This document shows positions 51,778-54,588 of a DNA stretch of 54,588 nucleotides, piece by piece. The notes beneath the pieces were generated by a model. The model saw nothing but the letters and a program-made list of their open reading frames with translations. It was not told where the DNA came from and did not search any database. Each line of letters opens with the position of its first letter. Within the stretch, counting starts at the first letter, position 1. The translations under genes were made by a program, and so were the position numbers. Source of the stretch: Sphingobacterium sp. JB170 (GTDB lineage: Bacteria; Bacteroidota; Bacteroidia; Sphingobacteriales; Sphingobacteriaceae); NCBI RefSeq assembly GCF_900163865.1, contig NZ_FUKU01000016.1:1-54588 (forward strand), read 5' to 3'.

Positions 51778-51820
51778 CTTTTTGTTCCTGGTCGAGACGT
51801 AGTTGACCAAGAACAAAAAG
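51778..51820. terminator. Strong hairpin of terminator type
   Basis: CTTTTTGTTCCTGGTC and GACCAAGAACAAAAAG pair over 16 positions with one mismatch around an 11-base loop. It is flanked by GAAGCGGCATC and AGCGGATAGCCCGG, a frame I recall from other Bacteroidota genomes, so it may be a widespread interspersed repeat. It lies 39 bases past the stop of the minus-strand gene at 51859. The rest of 51569-51858 apart from R2 shows nothing. Confidence 0.55.
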
Positions 51821-51858
51821 ATAAAGCGGATAGCCCGGACCTTTAGGTATTTCCCAAA

Positions 51859-52023
51859 TTAGTTTTCATCTGCCTTTAATATTAGTAATTTTGTTCTCAG
51901 TCGTTCAAACTCTTCTACAGCTTTTTCTGTTCCTTTTGGAATTCCAAGTTCCGCATAAAGTTCAAGTAAATTCTGTAATCCAATCGCCAGTAATCCATAC
52001 TCCTTTTTGGTTAATTTTTCCAT
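51859..52023 (-). CDS. Small helical protein in operon with the resolvase
   Basis: A 54-residue frame starts MEKLTKKEYGLLAIGLQNLL, continues through ELYAELGIPKG and ends LLILKADEN. It begins six bases after the resolvase stop and has an amphipathic helical pattern. No family is recognised; the tight spacing supports a real gene. Confidence 0.5.
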   Translation of the reverse strand: MEKLTKKEYGLLAIGLQNLLELYAELGIPKGTEKAVEEFERLRTKLLILKADEN

Positions 52024-52029
52024 AAAAAT

Positions 52030-52659
52030 TTATTTTATTTTTAGTAAATCCAGTCCATTTTCTGCTATTTTTCGTCCAGTCTCTTCGCTTAATCTTGCTA
52101 CTTCGAACCTTATGTATTTGAATAATGTATCTTTACTTTTTACTCCTGTTAACTTTAAATTTTCTTCAACTGTTAGCCCCTTTAACCTGTTTGTATAAGC
52201 TTTTTTAGCAATCTTTTTTGCTTCTTCTGATAAACCTTTTGGTTTTCCTCCAACTCTACCCATTGCCCTTGCAGATGCTAACCCGCGTTTTGTTCGTTCA
52301 CTGATTAATGCCCTCTCATATTCTGCAACTAACCCAAATAATCCTGCGTAAAATCTTCCCTCTGCCGTTGAAAAATCATAACTTGTTGCTCCAATTTTTA
52401 AAACTGCCTCACGACTTGCAATTTCATCCAGTAGAAAAATTAAATCAATTAATGACCTTGCTAGCCTATCAATCTTTACAACTATCAGCACATCATTTTT
52501 TTGCAAAGAAGCTATTAAACTTTGCAACTCTGGACGTTTTAAAATTTTGCCAGAAACTTTTTCAACTACTATTGTTTCACATCCTAATTTTTGTAACTCC
52601 AAAATTTGTCCATCTAAATTTTGTTCTTCTGTTGAAACCCGAGCGTAACCGTATATCAT
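52030..52659 (-). CDS. Serine resolvase/invertase
   Basis: The 209-residue recombinase has the catalytic N-terminal domain (MIYGYARVSTEEQNLDGQIL with the active Ser near residue 9). It also has VVKIDRLARSLIDLI, AEGRFYAGLFGLVAEYERALISERTKRGL and a C-terminal region with IRFEVARLSEETG in place of a classical Hin-type HTH end. It most likely resolves plasmid dimers at a res site upstream. No large-serine-integrase features are present, so it is unlikely to have integrated the element. Confidence 0.9.
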   Translation of the reverse strand: MIYGYARVSTEEQNLDGQILELQKLGCETIVVEKVSGKILKRPELQSLIASLQKNDVLIVVKIDRLARSLIDLIFLLDEIASREAVLKIGATSYDFSTAEGRFYAGLFGLVAEYERALISERTKRGLASARAMGRVGGKPKGLSEEAKKIAKKAYTNRLKGLTVEENLKLTGVKSKDTLFKYIRFEVARLSEETGRKIAENGLDLLKIK

Positions 52660-52690
52660 TTTTAATGTTTATTAAATCTATTAATGTAAA

Positions 52691-52817
52691 GTGGGCGGAG
52701 CCCACAAACTCCGACTTTTAGCGAAGCTAAAACGTAATCGTTTTTGTCTTAGTTCGTTTTTTATACGTTTAAATGTACTAATTGTTTTTTTTAATAACGA
52801 ACTTCAATACGAACTAA
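52691..52817. other. Candidate res site region
   Basis: Upstream of the resolvase lie two short hairpins (GTGGGC-gga-GCCCAC at 52691-52705, TTTTAGC-gaa-GCTAAAA at 52716-52732). The inverted pair TTAGTTCG (52749-52756) and CGAACTAA (52810-52817) follows, with a further AACGAACTT between. Resolvases usually bind several such subsites. From 52818 to 53060 no gene is seen; 52916-52975 keeps a short protein-like stretch (GLGKKLIHELKKQPDHTES) that may be the end of a lost gene. Confidence 0.4.
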
Positions 52818-53066
52818 TTATATAAGCTGTACCAACACGTTTTATTCATTTTATTTTTAAAAAATATAGTACTATGAAAACGTTCGTTATGGTGTACTTT
52901 ATAACATAGCGAAGGGTTGGGCAAGAAACTGATCCATGAATTGAAGAAACAACCGGATCACACCGAAAGTTGAGGCCGTATTCTGAAATGAATGGATACA
53001 CAAATAGGGTGGAGGGGTGCGGGATAGATAATTTTAAAGGGGAAACTTAAATAATTAAAATAAAAG

Positions 53067-53095
53067 AGGGCCGTTTACAAAAACAAGCCCTCTGA
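53067..53095 (-). terminator. Terminator after the lipocalin-like gene
   Basis: AGAGGGC and GCCCTCT form a 7-bp stem; on the minus strand it is followed by TTTTATT. Confidence 0.6.
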
Positions 53096-53112
53096 TTTAC
53101 GCATTTAAATAC

Positions 53113-53523
53113 TTAATTATTCGAAATCTTTTCATACTCGTAAGTACAACCTTCATCGCAGTTTAAAAATTTCGGAGATATTCGAAGGGTGCCATTTTTA
53201 AGACTATAACCCCATTCTTGAATACCATCACTTAACATAGACTTTTTAATTTCGCAGGAATAATCTAAGGTGATAACATTCTCCGTAATAGAATAAACTC
53301 CCTCATTACACTTATCGGTTCCTTTTTTAAAGGTACTGTCGTTATTCAAGGTGAATAACTCTCCATCTGTTACTTTAATATACCCATCGGGCAAGCCCAA
53401 GTTTTGGCCGACTAACTTCCAGGTTCCCTCAATAGTTGTAGAGTCAACATTTTCCGAGTCTTTTTTACAACCCTGTATTTGCAAGGTTGTAATTGACATT
53501 AAAATCATACATAAATATTTCAT
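53113..53523 (-). CDS. Lipocalin-like lipoprotein
   Basis: The 136-residue lipoprotein (lipobox cysteine in IQGCKKDSE) has the short lipocalin-like pattern IEGTWKLVGQNLG, FTLNNDSTFKKGTDKCNEGVYSI, VITLDYSCEIKK and a C-terminal YEYEKISNN. Such proteins are common surface or periplasmic lipoproteins with unknown ligands in Bacteroidota. It may be plasmid cargo or flanking chromosome; the boundary is not resolved here. Confidence 0.65.
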   Translation of the reverse strand: MKYLCMILMSITTLQIQGCKKDSENVDSTTIEGTWKLVGQNLGLPDGYIKVTDGELFTLNNDSTFKKGTDKCNEGVYSITENVITLDYSCEIKKSMLSDGIQEWGYSLKNGTLRISPKFLNCDEGCTYEYEKISNN

Positions 53524-53584
53524 AGGTTCATTTTTTAGTCATAACCATATAGTTATATATATAACATAAAAAAGACAACAAATG

Positions 53585-54553
53585 CTACATTGAAACTGAA
53601 TACATTATATATTTCCAATCTCCCCACCCACAACTATTCTTTGCACGTGTTTTAATTTGTATTGTTCCTGATCCGTTGATTTGTATCGTGGCAGTTTTTC
53701 CAAGACTACCATTCCCGTTGTCAATTGGACTCGTAACGTATTCGTCACTTGTGGTAAAGATAAAATCACCAAATCCTTTTTCCCACTCCCAATCGTTTGT
53801 AGAAGAAAGGTCAGTACCTTTTCCAAGCATACTCAAGGTGATTTTCGAACCTGGGGGCAAAGACCCCGATGCACCACCAGAGTTTAAGTCACAAGTTGTA
53901 CTGAATACATCATTGCAATACATGGTAAGTCCGACCAAAGGAGTTCCAATCCATACCTCCTTCTTTATGGTTTGGAATGGTAGTACGGCCTCAACATATG
54001 CTGTTCGCTCAAATAGTGTCTTTGGTTTGATTGTTATGGAGCTATTATTTTGCGAAATAATATCCGCATTTGGAGACACATTCCAAACGACATTTGTTCC
54101 CCCGTTCTGCAAAGTGTACACAATGTTTTCACCAGAACAAAATGTGGTTTTGGTTACGGACATACTAGGAATTACACAATTTTGACCAATCACTTTCTGT
54201 AACATGCTATTATTTGAGATAGTAGTTTTCATCCTTGCCACTTGACCATTGGAGAACCGATGACGGAAAAAATAATAGGACATTATATTATTCTGATCAG
54301 GATTATAGCCGTTAAGAGTACCGTTTCCATCGTCGGCTGGGGTATCACAAATTTCGTCCCCACAAGTTGCACAATTTGAACCGTCTATATTTTCTGCACA
54401 GCCGGCAGAACCTGGCTGGGTTCCTTGGTGTGTATGTAATAAATCTAAGCAGTGTCCAATTTCATGTGAGGATGTCGAGGTTGTGACCCGGTCAGATCGT
54501 ATTACTAATCGCTTCGAGGGAATACTTAGCGCTTGTAAATCGTCAGCAAAAAG
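53585..54553 (-). pseudogene. M43 (pappalysin-type) metalloprotease, 5' part lost
   Basis: The frame has no start codon before the insertion-sequence end and meets a stop at 54575-54577. It contains the zinc motif HEIGHCLDLLHTH, in which aspartate replaces the usual glycine of HExxHxxGxxH. The cysteine-rich stretch GCAENIDGSNCATCGDEICD and the Met-turn NNIMSYYF follow. The second half holds Ig-like regions (VTKTTFCSGENIVYTLQNGG, ATIQINGSGTIQIKTRAKN). No T9SS sorting domain is seen at the end. The propeptide and signal are missing, so the gene is interrupted by the element at the right edge. Confidence 0.7.
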
Positions 54554-54588
54554 TGGACATGATAATTTAGAATCTTAAGGAGTGTTTT
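54554..54588. mobile_element. Insertion sequence terminus, right edge
   Basis: Starts TGGACAT and contains CTTAAGGAG. It is the inverted counterpart of bases 1-35 (about 25 of 35 matches). The body of the element would lie outside the window. Confidence 0.55.

Noticed and set aside
52030..52659. The serine recombinase as the integrase of the element
   Set aside because: It has the size and C terminus of a small resolvase and lacks the large-serine-integrase domain; dimer resolution is the better explanation.
15000..53000. An ordinary CTnDOT-type integrative element
   Set aside because: No integrase or excision genes and no tRNA-end duplication are visible, while plasmid replication and partition genes are complete.

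Overview
The window reads as Bacteroidota DNA, most likely Sphingobacteriaceae (Sphingobacterium or Pedobacter type). The support is SusC/SusD genes, HmuY, type IX secretion (T9SS) proteins, CTnDOT-like tra genes, and promoters of the TTG-N19/20-TAnnTTTG form. No rRNA, tRNA, CRISPR array or integrase gene was found. Both ends of the window (1-35 and 54554-54588) look like outward-facing termini of one insertion sequence. Each abuts a gene that has lost its 5' part: a siderophore-binding protein on the left and an M43 metalloprotease on the right.

Positions 36-15000 look chromosomal and are visibly richer in G+C than what follows. They hold a universal stress protein, a royal-jelly-protein-like secreted protein, a six-gene heme/iron uptake locus (HmuY-like, SusC, SusD, Calx-beta-like lipoprotein, M16 protease, ChaN-like), an Smr-domain gene, a truncated hemoglobin, panD and a DUF6695-type gene. 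The heme locus lies between two copies of the last codons of the Smr gene, so it appears to have entered as a unit at that gene's 3' end.

Positions 15000-53000 carry a complete conjugative plasmid backbone: Rep_3-type initiator, nine iteron-like repeats, parA with a small partner, serine resolvase with a possible res region, mazEF, relaxase, accessory mobilization protein, coupling protein and traE-F-G-I-J-K-M-N. The left join to the chromosome is a 145-bp duplication of the DUF6695 gene fused to a dispersed plasmid repeat. The plasmid therefore appears to be integrated, although an assembly join cannot be excluded.

The most striking part is 15742-31164. Between traN and a traO-like gene sits a tightly packed operon coding for two lipoproteins, a 2063-residue Ig-repeat adhesin with a T9SS sorting domain, PorV-, GldK-, GldN- and GldJ-like proteins, and an outer-membrane receptor-like barrel. 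GldL, GldM and SprA are absent. The cassette looks like an accessory T9SS export set dedicated to one giant adhesin and carried inside a conjugation region, where it may help cells bind each other for mating (inference).

Several short sequence families recur across the plasmid and suggest its own regulatory network: an ATATCGATATATT box beside the -7 element, the palindrome GTAGTGTACACTAC, a shared 18-nt promoter spacer, a dispersed R2-R1 repeat, a long cruciform-like hairpin and a candidate small RNA.
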